This document shows, piece after piece, positions 1 to 8,944 of a stretch of 64,000 nt of DNA. Location of the stretch: the NCBI RefSeq assembly GCF_003003265.1, contig NZ_PVTL01000002.1, positions 62,001 through 126,000 of the forward strand. Direction: 5' to 3'. The stretch's first letter is position 1, and every line of letters begins with the position of its first letter. The DNA is from Glaciihabitans tibetensis. Its GTDB lineage: Bacteria; Actinomycetota; Actinomycetes; Actinomycetales; Microbacteriaceae. Made by a program: the position numbers and the translations under genes. Below the pieces are notes generated by a model that saw only the letters and a program-made list of their open reading frames with translations, had not been told where the DNA came from and made no database searches.

Positions 1-1
1 G

Positions 2-1231
2 GAGGGCGACCCGAACCCCCTGGTCGTGTACCTCGTAACCGAGGCGCTGTCGTCGCGGCACGAGCTGGTGGCCATGCCGATCGGTCCGAACAACTGGAGG
101 GGGACGGCCCGGGTTCTCGCCGCGCGACCGGATGCCGACCTGGAGGGCCTCGATGCGGATGACGCGGGACGGCTGCTTCTGTTGGTCTGGAATGTGGTGG
201 GCACGAGCGAGATCGAGCTGCTCGACACCACGACCGGACGCGCAACCCGCGTGCCGGAGCTTCCCGGGCTGGTTGCCTCCGATCCCATCCTCAGTCGCGA
301 CGGCAGCACGGTGGTGCTGGGCGTTGAAAGTCCCGAGCGCCCGCGCGAGATCTGGCGTCTCGATACCGGGACGCTTCTCTGGAATCGGGTAACGGACGTG
401 CCGGAGCTGCCCCGGCGGTCGCTGGTGCGCCCCACGCTCGAGGCGTACGTCTCGGGAGACGGCTTGCCGCTCACCGGCTGGCTCTACCGCGCGCCGGATT
501 CGGCGGGAGCTCGGCCCGGACGGGCGATGCTGAGCCTGCACGGCGGACCGGAGGCGCAGGAGCGCCCCACGTTCAGCCCGCAGCACCAGGCCATGGTGGC
601 GGCGGGCATCACCGTTTTCGCCCCCAACGTGCGCGGATCGTCGGGATTTGGGCGTGCTTTTGTGCACGCGGATGACGTCGAGGGCCGCTACGGTGCGTTC
701 GCCGACGTGATCGCGTCGGCTCGCCACGTGGTTAGTCTGGCGGCCGCCGACCGGGAGTCGATCGCCGTCACCGGGCGCTCCTATGGTGGCTATCTGACGC
801 TCGCCTCCCTGGCTTTCACCCCGGGGGTGTTCGCCGCGGGGGTGGATATCTGCGGGATGTCCGATCTCCATACCTTCTACCGGGACACCGAGCCGTGGAT
901 CGCGGCCGCGGCGGTCACCAAGTACGGCCATCCACGACGCGACCGCACGCTGCTGCGGGCGATCTCGCCGCTGCGATCGGTGGACGCCATCGCTGTTCCG
1001 CTGCTGGTTGTGCACGGGGAACACGACACCAATGTGCCTATCGGAGAGGCCCACCAGATCGTTGCGGCACTGCGGAAACGGCGCAGGACCGTCGACTACC
1101 TCGAGCTTGAGGGGGAGGGGCACGACTTTCGGCGAGCGGACTCGCGCATTCTGCTGATCAGCACGATGATCGAGTTTCTCTGGGAGCACCTTCCGCCCGG
1201 ACGCGACCCCGGATCCGATCCCGGACCCTAG
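2..1231 (+). CDS. S9 prolyl-oligopeptidase-family serine peptidase, 5' truncated
   Basis: The frame is open from the first bases, so the gene starts upstream of the window and only its C-terminal part is seen. The C-terminal half is an alpha/beta-hydrolase domain of the prolyl oligopeptidase type. The nucleophile elbow GRSYGG has its Ser codon at 779-781, the acid lies in HGEHDTNVP (Asp codon 1025-1027) and the His in GEGHDF (1121-1123). An LHGGP oxyanion motif and a VRGSSGFGR segment are also typical. The preceding ~140 residues look like the end of a beta-propeller. Such enzymes cleave or trim short peptides, usually in the cytosol. The Pro/Asp-rich last residues (PGSDPGP) are low complexity. 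The substrate is not predictable. Confidence 0.9.
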   Translation, partial: EGDPNPLVVYLVTEALSSRHELVAMPIGPNNWRGTARVLAARPDADLEGLDADDAGRLLLLVWNVVGTSEIELLDTTTGRATRVPELPGLVASDPILSRDGSTVVLGVESPERPREIWRLDTGTLLWNRVTDVPELPRRSLVRPTLEAYVSGDGLPLTGWLYRAPDSAGARPGRAMLSLHGGPEAQERPTFSPQHQAMVAAGITVFAPNVRGSSGFGRAFVHADDVEGRYGAFADVIASARHVVSLAAADRESIAVTGRSYGGYLTLASLAFTPGVFAAGVDICGMSDLHTFYRDTEPWIAAAAVTKYGHPRRDRTLLRAISPLRSVDAIAVPLLVVHGEHDTNVPIGEAHQIVAALRKRRRTVDYLELEGEGHDFRRADSRILLISTMIEFLWEHLPPGRDPGSDPGP

Positions 1232-1263
1232 CTACCGCGACGGGAACGCGTCATGCTTTTTCT

Positions 1264-1761
1264 GTGCAAGACACTTCTGCGAACGGCAGCTCGGTCGTCG
1301 ACAGTTCTGGTGAACCGGCGGGCGTCGGCGCGCGTCCGGATCGCACGCTGATCGCGATCCTGGCCGTGCTCGCGGTGCTGGTCGTGGTGTCGCTCGTGGT
1401 GGTGTTTTCGCGCGGCACTCCGACGATGCACGATGCGTCCACGCCCGAGGGCGTGGTGCAGCGGTACTCCGCCGCGATCATCGCCGCCGACGAGGAGACC
1501 GCCGAACGATACGTCACCGAAGCTGCCGTCGAACGGTGCGAAGAAATCGGGCGGGGCGACACCTCTCATCTCCGGGTCGTGCTGGTGTCGTCCACCGAGC
1601 GCAACGATTCCGCCGACGTGCGGGTTTCGATCGTCACGTCCTACACCGGAGGCCCGTTCGGCAGCAACGAATACGAGTACGAGGACCGCTTCGCCCTCGT
1701 TCGCTCGGGCGACACCTGGCTGATCGACTCTGCCCCCTGGCAACTGGCGCTGTGCGCCTGA
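1264..1761 (+). CDS. Single-pass membrane protein with extracytoplasmic NTF2-like domain
   Basis: About 165 residues: a short Ser/Gly-rich N-terminus, one hydrophobic segment at about residues 28-48 (ILAVLAVLVVVSLVVV), then a soluble domain beginning STPEGVVQRYSAAIIAADEE. That beginning and the ending GDTWLIDSAPW resemble DUF4878/SnoaL-like NTF2 folds found in many actinobacterial membrane-anchored proteins. The start is a GTG. A CATGCT hexamer ends 7 nt before it, which would fit a leaderless mRNA, and there is no clear ribosome binding site. It lies 43 nt upstream of the next gene and may be co-transcribed with it. I cannot assign a specific function. Confidence 0.75.
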   Translation: MQDTSANGSSVVDSSGEPAGVGARPDRTLIAILAVLAVLVVVSLVVVFSRGTPTMHDASTPEGVVQRYSAAIIAADEETAERYVTEAAVERCEEIGRGDTSHLRVVLVSSTERNDSADVRVSIVTSYTGGPFGSNEYEYEDRFALVRSGDTWLIDSAPWQLALCA

Positions 1762-1804
1762 GCAACCTGGGTGATCTCGTGGCAGACCAGCGAAGGAATT
1801 CACC

Positions 1805-3451
1805 GTGATCGCCGAACGTCCGTCCGCCGTGACCGCGGCGCAGCCGACGGTGCGCCGCCTGATTGTGTACACGATCCTCTTCGCGCTCGTAATGATCGCC
1901 GCCATTGGCCTGTCCGGGCTGGTCGGGCGGCTGCTGGACACCGGTGTGGTTCTCGTGGAGGGGGATGTCGCGGGCCTCGCCCAATCGCTCGCCTTCACCC
2001 TCATCGCCGGACCACTGGCCGCGGTGCTCTGGTGGTTCGTCTGGAGGCGGCTGTCCGGAGGAGCCGACCGCTCGTCGGTGCTGTGGGGCGTGTACATCAC
2101 GGCGGTGTACACGGTGTCGCTCATCACGTTCACGCAGGCGCTGCTGGGCGCGGTGACGGCGTCCATCGGCGGCGATGCGGCGCCGCGCGATGTCGGAACC
2201 GGCCTGGTCTGGTGGGGCGTCTGGATCTGGCACCGGTGGATGCTCCTGCACCCGGTGAAGGGACCGCGCCAGTTGCGCCACGCCCCCGGTGTCGTGGGCT
2301 TTGTCTGGGGGCTGGCGATCGGGGTGGCCGGCAGTATCACGGGGCTCGGGCTGGTGTTCCGCGAGGCGATTGACACCGTCGCGGGTTCCGCGGGCAGCGT
2401 CGTCGCGGTCGGCAATCCCTGGTGGGAGGCAGTGCTGCAGTCGCTGGTCTGGGCGGTTGGCGGGTGGGTTGTCTGGTGGTGGCACTGGAACCACGACAGG
2501 GCGCGCGCGCTGGGTTCCGACTTCGCCACGGTGGCCGTCATTGCCGCGGGAATCGCGGGCGGCAGCATCCTCACGCTCGGCGGTCTCGGCGTCAGCCTGT
2601 TTGTGGTCCTTCGCCTCACGTTTGACCGCTCAGACCCCCTTCGCGAGATCCTCGACCCGCTGAGCAGTGCCCTGGCGACGGCGACGGTCGGCGCGGTCGT
2701 GTGGGCCTATCACCGGACGGTCGTCGACTCGCTCGCCGCCACGCCCCGACTGGCCGCGAGCCTGGTCACGTCGGGTGTTGGCCTCGTGGCCACCGCGTCG
2801 GGTGTCGGCGTCATCGTGAACGCGTTGCTGGCGGCGCTCACCCCGGCCCTCGTTGGTGCTGATGCGCGCACGCTGTTGCTCGCGGGAATCAGCTCTGCTG
2901 TGGTGGGCGGCCCACTGTGGTGGATCGTCTGGAAACCCGCGTCGATCGCGGGACCCGCGGAGGCCGCGTCGCCCGCCCGCAGGGTGTACCTCATTGCCGT
3001 ATTCGGCCTGAGCGCGGTCGTCGCGGTCGTGACCCTGCTTGTCGTCGGGTACCGAGTGTTTGAGTTTGCGCTCGATGGCGCTCTCGCAGCGAGTCTGCTC
3101 GACAGGGTGCGGGCGCCGCTCGGACTGCTGTTCGCGACCGTGCTGGTCGCGGCCTACCACTTTGTCGTGTGGCGCAGGGAGCTCGTCGCAGTGACCACCG
3201 CGGGGCTCGTGCAGGCCAGACGCATCGGGCGGATCATCCTGGTCTCGGGGGCGAACGCGGCGGCCGAAGCGCAGATTCTCCACGCCATTTCGGGGGCACC
3301 CGTCACAATCTGGTCGCGTGCGAGCGACGACGAGCAGCCCTCCCCGGACGCCGCCCACCTTGCGGATGCGCTCGGGCTTCTCGCGGGCAAGCGGGTGCTC
3401 GTCGTTGTTGGCCCGGGATCCCGGGTCGAGGCGATCGGCCTCGCCGACTGA
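1805..3451 (+). CDS. Polytopic membrane protein, DUF5671-like repeats
   Basis: A 548-residue protein built almost entirely of hydrophobic segments, at least twelve of them. They come as repeated blocks that open with (R)RLIVYTILFALVM or RRVYLIAVFGLSAV and contain a conserved LWWFVWRR, WHRW or WWIVWKP element. This repeating pattern is typical of the DUF5671 family of uncharacterised actinobacterial integral membrane proteins. The C-terminal ~100 residues are soluble and Ala-rich. The GTG start is supported by AAGGAA at 1792-1797. No catalytic motif is visible and the function is unknown. Confidence 0.75.
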   Translation: MIAERPSAVTAAQPTVRRLIVYTILFALVMIAAIGLSGLVGRLLDTGVVLVEGDVAGLAQSLAFTLIAGPLAAVLWWFVWRRLSGGADRSSVLWGVYITAVYTVSLITFTQALLGAVTASIGGDAAPRDVGTGLVWWGVWIWHRWMLLHPVKGPRQLRHAPGVVGFVWGLAIGVAGSITGLGLVFREAIDTVAGSAGSVVAVGNPWWEAVLQSLVWAVGGWVVWWWHWNHDRARALGSDFATVAVIAAGIAGGSILTLGGLGVSLFVVLRLTFDRSDPLREILDPLSSALATATVGAVVWAYHRTVVDSLAATPRLAASLVTSGVGLVATASGVGVIVNALLAALTPALVGADARTLLLAGISSAVVGGPLWWIVWKPASIAGPAEAASPARRVYLIAVFGLSAVVAVVTLLVVGYRVFEFALDGALAASLLDRVRAPLGLLFATVLVAAYHFVVWRRELVAVTTAGLVQARRIGRIILVSGANAAAEAQILHAISGAPVTIWSRASDDEQPSPDAAHLADALGLLAGKRVLVVVGPGSRVEAIGLAD

Positions 3452-3518
3452 CCTTTCTGCCACCGTGCCTCGGGACTTTCTGCCCACACACGGCGCCACA
3501 AGCCGCGTAGAGTGGATT

Positions 3519-3533
3519 TACCCCCAGGGGGTA
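3519..3533. promoter_or_regulatory. CsoR-type copper operator
   Basis: TACCCCCAGGGGGTA is a perfect 7-1-7 palindrome just upstream of csoR. It has the G/C-tract form of known CsoR operators. A TAGAGT hexamer at 3508-3513 could be the -10, which puts the palindrome over the transcription start. Binding by apo-CsoR would then block csoR and the downstream copper genes until Cu(I) is present. Confidence 0.8.
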
Positions 3534-3545
3534 TGACGGAGGCGA

Positions 3546-3830
3546 ATGATGGTCGGCTACAGCGAACGAAAAGATGAACTGCAGAAGCGTCTGCGCCGCG
3601 CTGAGGGTCAGGTGCGCGGCATCCAGCGAATGGTCGACGAAGACACCTACTGCATCGACGTGCTCACCCAGGTTTCCGCCGTCACCAAGGCGTTGGAGAC
3701 CGTCGCGCTCTCCCTGCTGGAGGATCACCTGAGCCACTGCGTCGCCGAGGCGACCGCGCAGGGCGGCGCCGTCGCGGAGGAGAAATTGCGCGAGGCCTCT
3801 GCCGCCATCGCCCGTCTCGTGCGTTCCTAA
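3546..3830 (+). CDS. csoR: Copper-sensing transcriptional repressor CsoR
   Basis: A 94-residue all-helical DUF156 repressor. The Cu(I) ligands of the family are present as Cys36, His61 and Cys65 (TYC, DHLSHC), the same numbering as M. tuberculosis CsoR. The N-terminal RLRRAEGQVRGIQRM is the DNA-facing helix. The start is the first of two consecutive ATGs, with GGAGG at 3539-3543 a few bases upstream. A perfect operator palindrome sits at 3519-3533 and a copper chaperone and CopA follow, so copper rather than nickel or sulfide is the likely signal. It should derepress the cassette when Cu(I) binds. Confidence 0.92.
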   Translation: MMVGYSERKDELQKRLRRAEGQVRGIQRMVDEDTYCIDVLTQVSAVTKALETVALSLLEDHLSHCVAEATAQGGAVAEEKLREASAAIARLVRS

Positions 3831-3853
3831 CACCGGCCACGCGCACCATACCC

Positions 3854-3931
3854 GTTCGAGCACCGTTCGGGTTCGACCACCGTTCCCGTTCCACCACCGT
3901 TGCCGCACGACCACCGTTCCCGCACGACCAC
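3854..3931 (+). repeat. 17-bp tandem repeat, 4.6 copies
   Basis: Four 17-bp units start at 3854, 3871, 3888 and 3905, with a 10-bp partial at 3922. The consensus is GTTCGACCACCGTTCCC. The repeat fills the gap between csoR and the copper chaperone and ends just before the chaperone ribosome binding site. Confidence 0.9.
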
Positions 3932-3945
3932 TACAGGAGACACTC

Positions 3946-4332
3946 ATGACCGACACCTCGACTTCGCTCACCGACCTTGGACTCACTGCGAAAGACGTCG
4001 TTCGCGATGACTCCGTCGGCTGTGGCGGCGGCTGCAACTGCACCTGCGGTGCCAACGACTCTGCGGAGCAGGAGTCGATCGCGGACACCGCTATCTCACC
4101 CGAGGGTCCGGTGAGCGCGAACTATGCCGTTCTGGGGATGACCTGCGCCCATTGCGTTTCCAGCGTGCGCGAAGAGCTGTCGGAGATTTCCGGGGTGCTC
4201 GATGTCACGGTCGTGCTCAACGTCGGTGGGGCGTCCAGTGTCACGGTCACCAGCGCTGCTGCCCTCGACAGCGCTGCAGTGACGGCCGCCGTGACGGAAG
4301 CCGGATACGAACTGGCCAGCACAGCATCATGA
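3946..4332 (+). CDS. HMA-domain copper chaperone with N-terminal Cys cluster
   Basis: 128 residues. The C-terminal half is a heavy-metal-associated fold with GMTCAHC (Cys67, Cys70) that binds Cu(I). The N-terminal ~50 residues are disordered-looking and carry a second cluster, Cys26, Cys30, Cys32 and Cys34 (CGGGCNCTC), which is not part of the HMA fold and could be an extra Cu(I) thiolate site. A ribosome binding site (AGGAG) lies upstream of the ATG. The stop overlaps the copA start (ATGA), so the two are translationally coupled and the protein likely loads CopA. Confidence 0.88.
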   Translation: MTDTSTSLTDLGLTAKDVVRDDSVGCGGGCNCTCGANDSAEQESIADTAISPEGPVSANYAVLGMTCAHCVSSVREELSEISGVLDVTVVLNVGGASSVTVTSAAALDSAAVTAAVTEAGYELASTAS

Positions 4333-6578
4333 GCGCCGTCGACGTCCAACTCGATATCGGGGGGATGACCTGCGCGTCGTGCGCCACGCGCATCGAGCGC
4401 AAGCTCAACCGGATCGACGGCGTCGAGGCCAGTGTGAACTACGCCACGGAAAAGGCGACTGTGCGTGCGGTCGTACCGATCGACACCGCCACGCTGATCT
4501 CGGCCATTGAGTCCGCCGGCTACTCGGCCGCGGTGCCGCCACCGCTTCACTCAGCGGCTCAGGAGCAACAGCCCCGCGACGAAGCCGCGGAGCTTGCCCG
4601 CCGTCTGATCGTCGCCGGCGCGCTCACGGTGCCGGTGGTGCTGATGTCGATGATTCCGGCCCTCCAGTTCACCAACTGGCAATGGCTCGCCCTGACCCTC
4701 GCGGCTCCCGTCGCGGTGTGGGGAGCGTGGCCGTTCCACCGCGCCGCTTGGATCAACGCGCGGCACGGTGCGACAACCATGGACACGCTGATCAGCGTCG
4801 GCGTACTTGCCGCCTTCGGCTGGTCGCTGTACGCGCTCTTCTTCGGATCGGCCGGGATGGCCGGAATGCAGATGACCTTTGCGTTCGTCACCGAACCCGG
4901 TGGGGCAGCGCACGACATCTACCTTGAGGTAGCGACAGCGGTGACCGTGTTCATCCTGGCCGGGCGCTATGTCGAGGCGCGCGCCAAACAGCAGTCGGGA
5001 GCCGCCCTGCGGGCGCTGCTTGAGCTCGGCGCCAAGGATGCGGTGATCCTGCGGGCCGGCGGCGAAGCGAGAGTGCCGATCGACCAACTCGCGATTGGTG
5101 ACCGCTTTGTTGTGCGGCCGGGGGAGAAAGTCGCCACGGACGGAATTGTTGCCGACGGGGCATCCGCCATTGATTCGAGCATGCTCACGGGCGAATCCGT
5201 GCCCGTCGAGGTCGCCGTCGGTGATCGCGTCGTCGGCGCGACGCTGAACGTCGGCGGCCGACTCGTCGTCGAGGTGACCCGCATCGGCGCCGAAACAGAA
5301 CTCGCCCGCCTCGGCCGTCTCGTGGAGCAAGCCCAAACGGGCAAGGCGGAGGTGCAGCGCCTCGCTGACCGGGTGTCGGCGATTTTCGTTCCCGTGGTCA
5401 TCGGTCTCTCCCTCGCGACTTTTCTTGGCTGGGCGCTTCTGGGCGGGTCGGTATCGGTCGCGTTCACCGCGGCCATTGCGACGCTGATCGTCGCCTGCCC
5501 GTGTGCGCTGGGGCTGGCCACTCCCACGGCGCTGCTGGTGGGAACCGGGCGTGGTTCGCAGCTGGGAATCCTGTTGCGCGGGCCGCAGGTGCTCGAGCAG
5601 ACACGCCGGATCGACACCATCGTGCTCGACAAGACCGGAACGGTGACGACCGGAACGATGGCTGTCGCCGGCGTATTCGCCGAGGAAGGGCTGACGGAGG
5701 GCGAGTTGCTCCGGGTCGCGGGGGCGGCGGAAGCCGGTTCTGAGCATCCCGTGGCGCGCGCGATTGTCGCGGCGGCAACCGTTTCCGGTCTCGACGTCTC
5801 CGGCGCAGAAGGGTTCCAGTCCGATGCCGGTGTCGGCGTGCGGGCGATGGTCGACGGGCGCGCCGTGCTCGTCGGTAAGGCCGACTGGATGCTCCGGCAG
5901 TGGGCGCTCGCGCTGCCCGAGACAACTCGCACCGCGGTGGCGGCAGCGGAGTCCGAGGGGCGAACCGCCGTTGTGGTCGCCTGGGATGGCGAGGTGCGCG
6001 GCTCCATCGCCGTCTCCGACACCGTGAAGCCCTCCAGTGCCGACGCGGTGCAGCGATTTATTGCCCTCGGGCTCACACCCGTCTTACTCACCGGCGATAA
6101 CCCGGGCGCGGCACGCTCGGTTGCGACAGCCGTCGGCATCAGCGAGGTGCGCGCCGGCATCAGCCCGGCCGGCAAGCTGGAGGCGATTCGCGAGTTGCAG
6201 GCTGACGGCCACGTGGTGGCAATGGTTGGCGACGGTGTCAACGACGCCGCGGCGCTCGCGGCAGCCGACCTCGGGATTGCGATGGGTACCGGCACCGACG
6301 CGGCGATCGCGGCGAGCGACATCACCGTGATGAGCGGCGATCTGATTGTGGTGGGAGACGCGGTGCGCCTCGCACGCAGCACGCTCGGCACCATCAAGGG
6401 CAATCTCTTCTGGGCCTTTGCCTACAACGTCGCAGCGATCCCGGTGGCGATGCTGGGACTGCTCAACCCGCTGATCGCCGGCGCCGCCATGGCCTTGTCG
6501 TCGGTATTTGTGGTGGGCAACAGCCTTCGGTTGCGTCGGTTCCGCGGGAGCGACCGGCTCGGTAGGCTGCGGGCATGA
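4329..6578 (+). CDS. copA: Cu(I)-exporting P1B-type ATPase CopA
   Basis: 749 residues from the ATG that overlaps the previous stop. In order: one HMA domain (GMTCASC, Cys15 and Cys18), transmembrane helices, a TGES actuator loop, the intramembrane CPC motif (Cys390-Pro-Cys392), the phosphorylated Asp434 in DKTGT, SEHP in the nucleotide domain, and GDGVNDA. The YN in the penultimate helix and MALSS in the last helix are the P1B-1 signature for Cu(I). It pumps Cu(I) out of the cytosol. The frame extends upstream of 4329, but that would overlap the chaperone and lose the HMA start. Confidence 0.95.
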   Translation: MSAVDVQLDIGGMTCASCATRIERKLNRIDGVEASVNYATEKATVRAVVPIDTATLISAIESAGYSAAVPPPLHSAAQEQQPRDEAAELARRLIVAGALTVPVVLMSMIPALQFTNWQWLALTLAAPVAVWGAWPFHRAAWINARHGATTMDTLISVGVLAAFGWSLYALFFGSAGMAGMQMTFAFVTEPGGAAHDIYLEVATAVTVFILAGRYVEARAKQQSGAALRALLELGAKDAVILRAGGEARVPIDQLAIGDRFVVRPGEKVATDGIVADGASAIDSSMLTGESVPVEVAVGDRVVGATLNVGGRLVVEVTRIGAETELARLGRLVEQAQTGKAEVQRLADRVSAIFVPVVIGLSLATFLGWALLGGSVSVAFTAAIATLIVACPCALGLATPTALLVGTGRGSQLGILLRGPQVLEQTRRIDTIVLDKTGTVTTGTMAVAGVFAEEGLTEGELLRVAGAAEAGSEHPVARAIVAAATVSGLDVSGAEGFQSDAGVGVRAMVDGRAVLVGKADWMLRQWALALPETTRTAVAAAESEGRTAVVVAWDGEVRGSIAVSDTVKPSSADAVQRFIALGLTPVLLTGDNPGAARSVATAVGISEVRAGISPAGKLEAIRELQADGHVVAMVGDGVNDAAALAAADLGIAMGTGTDAAIAASDITVMSGDLIVVGDAVRLARSTLGTIKGNLFWAFAYNVAAIPVAMLGLLNPLIAGAAMALSSVFVVGNSLRLRRFRGSDRLGRLRA

Positions 6579-7255
6579 CAGAACTCGACGGCGCAGTAGT
6601 GCTCGTGCTCGGCGCATCCGGTGGTCTCGGGTCGCGCTTGGCGACCCAGCTCGCCGACGCGGGTGCCCTCGTGGTGCGGGCCGGTCGGGACCCCGCCACG
6701 CTCTTTGGCCCCAACGCGTTCCTGGCCGATCTGCGCACTCAGACGGGCCCGCAATCGCTCATCGCCGCCGCCATCCAGACGCACGGCAGGCTCGACGGGG
6801 TCGTCATTGCGGCGGGAGTGGTTGCCTTCGGTCCCGCGAACGAGGTGACGGACGAGACCGTCACCGAGCTGTTCGAAACCAACGCCCTTGGGCCGATCCG
6901 AATGCTGCGCGACAGCTTCCCGTACCTTGTCGAGTCTGCCGCCGCGGGCAGGCTTCCGTTTGTGGTCACCCTCAGCGGGGTGGTCGCCGAAGCGCCCGCA
7001 GCGGGGCTTGCGGCTTATTCGGCATCGAAGGCAGCGCTTTCTGCCTTCGTCAGCGCGGCAGCACGGGAGTACCGGCGCAGTGGCATCCGGCTGCTCGACG
7101 CGCGTCCCGGTCACACCGACACGGACCTGTCCACCCATCCCGTCGCCGGCACCGCGCCGGCCTTCGGGCAAGCGCACAGTGCAGACGAGGTGGTGGCGCG
7201 AATCGTGCGTGCGATCCGCGACGGTGAGAAGGATCTCCCGAGTACCGCGTTCTAG
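6575..7255 (+). CDS. SDR-family NAD(P)-dependent oxidoreductase
   Basis: A 226-residue short-chain dehydrogenase. It has a Rossmann GASGGLG near the N-terminus, the NAGV-like element IAAGVV, a Ser in VTLSGVV and the YSASK active-site pair. The ATG overlaps the copA stop (ATGA). A TAGGCT hexamer at 6563-6568 ends 7 nt before the ATG, so the gene may also have its own leaderless promoter inside copA. The substrate is unknown. Its place behind copA suggests co-expression, but a role in copper handling is not shown. The stop codon lies within the first unit of a tandem repeat. Confidence 0.9.
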   Translation: MTELDGAVVLVLGASGGLGSRLATQLADAGALVVRAGRDPATLFGPNAFLADLRTQTGPQSLIAAAIQTHGRLDGVVIAAGVVAFGPANEVTDETVTELFETNALGPIRMLRDSFPYLVESAAAGRLPFVVTLSGVVAEAPAAGLAAYSASKAALSAFVSAAAREYRRSGIRLLDARPGHTDTDLSTHPVAGTAPAFGQAHSADEVVARIVRAIRDGEKDLPSTAF

Positions 7256-7333
7256 CGAGCGCTGCTTTCTAGCGAGCGGCGCTTCTAGCGAGCGGCGCTT
7301 CTATCGAGCGCCGCTTTCTATCGAGCGCTGTGC
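7251..7333. repeat. 16-17 bp tandem repeat bridging two convergent stop codons
   Basis: Five units (starts 7251, 7268, 7284, 7300, 7317) of consensus TCTAGCGAGCGGCGCT. The first unit contains the TAG of the SDR gene and the last contains the stop of the convergent LysR gene. Because CTAG reads TAG on both strands, the three CTAG-bearing units carry a stop in both directions. Confidence 0.9.
7291..7315. terminator. Bidirectional hairpin formed by repeat units
   Basis: AGCGGCGCT and AGCGCCGCT form a perfect 9-bp stem with a 7-nt loop between the convergent SDR and LysR genes, followed by TTTCTAT. It probably ends transcripts from both sides. Confidence 0.6.
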
Positions 7334-8220
7334 AGACTTGCTACTGCGGCCGTGGTCACCCGGCGGGTGACCTCGTCGAGCAGCGGCGACGCCAGGTTCC
7401 AGCGCTGCCAGTACAGCAGTACGTCGACGGCGTGGTGCGGCGCGATGTCCACCAGGGTGCCGGCCGCGATGTCGTCGCTGCACTGCTGCTCGGGGAGCAC
7501 GCCCCAACCGAACCCCTGCACGATCGCTCGCGCAAAGTCGTCCGAGGTCGGAATGAAGTGCCGCGGCGCGTGCAGGTCGCGCCCGGTGAGACCCCGATAG
7601 AACTGGTGCTGCAGGTCGTCTTTGCGGTCGAAGGTCACCAGCGGCGCGACATCCAGCCGATCGATCGCGGGCAAATCATCCAGCCACTCCGATGCAAAAT
7701 CTGGACTGCAGACCGCACGGTAACGCATGATTCCCAGCGGCGTCGCGGTGCAGCCCTGCACCGCCTCCGCGGTGGAGGTGACGGCGGCCATCACGGCTCC
7801 CGAGCGGAGCAGCGCGGTGGTGTGTTCCTGGTCCTCCCGGTGGATGTCGAAGACGGCGTTGAACGCGCGCGGGAAGCCCGCCAGGGCGCCCAGGAACCAG
7901 GTCGACAGACAATCGCCGTTGACGGCAAGCGGGAGCGAGATGTGGTCCCCCGCAGAATGCGCGAGCCCGCTGAGCTGGCGGGCGGTGTCCCCGTCGAGGA
8001 GCTGCACCTGGCGTCCATAGCGCAGCACCACCATCCCCGCCTCGGTGGGCTGCACCGGGTTGAGGCGCTGCAGCAGTATTTGCCCCGCGGCCTGCTCCAT
8101 CGCCTTTATCCGCTGGGAGACGGCAGAGGCGGTAATTCTCAGCCTCTGGGCGGCGGCCTCGAACGTGCCCTCCTCCACCACTACGACGAGGGTGTGGAGC
8201 TGATCCACCTGAAACATCAT
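7318..8220 (-). CDS. lysG: LysR-type regulator of the ArgP/LysG group
   Basis: 300 residues. The N-terminal winged HTH (FQVDQLHTLVVVVEEGTFEAAA, then ITASAVSQRIKAME) is followed by a LysR substrate-binding domain. The sequence and its divergent pairing with a LysE-type exporter match LysG of Corynebacterium glutamicum and ArgP, which activate export genes when bound to lysine or arginine. On the minus strand TAAGCT (8227-8232) ends 7 nt before the first ATG, which fits a leaderless mRNA. The last codons lie inside the tandem repeat shared with the SDR gene. Confidence 0.85.
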   Translation of the reverse strand: MMFQVDQLHTLVVVVEEGTFEAAAQRLRITASAVSQRIKAMEQAAGQILLQRLNPVQPTEAGMVVLRYGRQVQLLDGDTARQLSGLAHSAGDHISLPLAVNGDCLSTWFLGALAGFPRAFNAVFDIHREDQEHTTALLRSGAVMAAVTSTAEAVQGCTATPLGIMRYRAVCSPDFASEWLDDLPAIDRLDVAPLVTFDRKDDLQHQFYRGLTGRDLHAPRHFIPTSDDFARAIVQGFGWGVLPEQQCSDDIAAGTLVDIAPHHAVDVLLYWQRWNLASPLLDEVTRRVTTAAVASLHSAR

Positions 8221-8289
8221 AAGTAGAGCTTAGGTCTCGTAAGAAAGGTTAGCTGGTCTAAGTCGGTGCCTGCTCTTACCGTGGTACCC
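8221..8289. promoter_or_regulatory. lysG-lysE divergent promoter region
   Basis: The gap holds the lysG -10 (TAAGCT on the minus strand, 8227-8232), an imperfect dyad CTTAG (8229-8233) with CTAAG (8258-8262) that could be the regulator site, and TACCGT (8277-8282) as a -10 for lysE if the exporter starts at 8290. Confidence 0.5.
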
Positions 8290-8916
8290 GTGACCTTCTT
8301 CGACGCCCTCCTCCCCGCGCTCCTCGGCCTCGGAACGGGCTTCACCCTGATCGTGGCCATCGGTGCGCAAAACGCGTTTTTGCTGCGCCTGGGCATTGCG
8401 GGCAACAACCGCACCCTCGTGCCCGTCGTGCTGATCTGTGCGCTGTCGGATGCCGCGTTGATCGTCGCCGGGATCGTTGGCATCGGGGCCCTGGTGGAAC
8501 GGGCGCCGGTGGCTTTGGTGCTGATCCGTGTCCTCGGATCCGGCTTCCTGATCGTCTACGGGCTGCTCGCGGCGCGTCGGGCGTTCCGGCCGCAGGCACT
8601 TGTGGCGAGCGACGGTGCGGAGCTCCCTCTGCGGTCCGCAATCCTCACGGCCATCGGGTTGACCTGGCTCAACCCCCACGTCTACCTCGACACGGTTGTC
8701 TTTCTTGGTTCCATCGGAAACCAGCAGGGCGAACTGGAGCGCTGGTGGTGGGCGGGGGGAGCAATGACGGCGAGCGTGGTCTGGTTCTGCGCCCTCGGCT
8801 TCGGAGCGCGGTTGCTGCGACCGTTCTTTGCCCGCCCACGCTCGTGGCGGATCCTGGACGGCACGATCGCCGTGGTGATGCTCGGGCTCGGCGTGCGGAT
8901 GGCCGTGGGCGGCTGA
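8290..8916 (+). CDS. lysE: LysE/ArgO-family basic amino acid exporter
   Basis: About 208 residues and six hydrophobic segments. The N-terminal GTGFTLIVAIGAQNAFLLRLGI matches the family core (IGPQN/IGAQN). It exports L-lysine or L-arginine when they accumulate, for example during growth on peptides. I place the start at GTG 8290: it gives the usual family N-terminus and TACCGT lies 8 nt before it. An in-frame GTG at 8266 would add eight residues. It is divergent from its likely activator. Confidence 0.88.
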   Translation: MTFFDALLPALLGLGTGFTLIVAIGAQNAFLLRLGIAGNNRTLVPVVLICALSDAALIVAGIVGIGALVERAPVALVLIRVLGSGFLIVYGLLAARRAFRPQALVASDGAELPLRSAILTAIGLTWLNPHVYLDTVVFLGSIGNQQGELERWWWAGGAMTASVVWFCALGFGARLLRPFFARPRSWRILDGTIAVVMLGLGVRMAVGG

Positions 8917-8919
8917 TCA

Positions 8920-8937
8920 CTCCGGTTGCGTCCGGAG
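8920..8937. terminator. Hairpin between convergent lysE and CMD genes
   Basis: CTCCGG, a TTGCGT loop and CCGGAG form a 6-bp GC stem in the 28-bp convergent gap. There is no T-tract, so this is a weak call. Confidence 0.4.
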
Positions 8938-8944
8938 CTGCCGA

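Noticed and set aside
1228..2619. Minus-strand open frames opposite the DUF5671 gene
   Set aside because: They are rich in Arg, Pro, Thr and His with no fold, and the plus frame has clear membrane segments. GC-rich DNA often leaves the antisense frame open.
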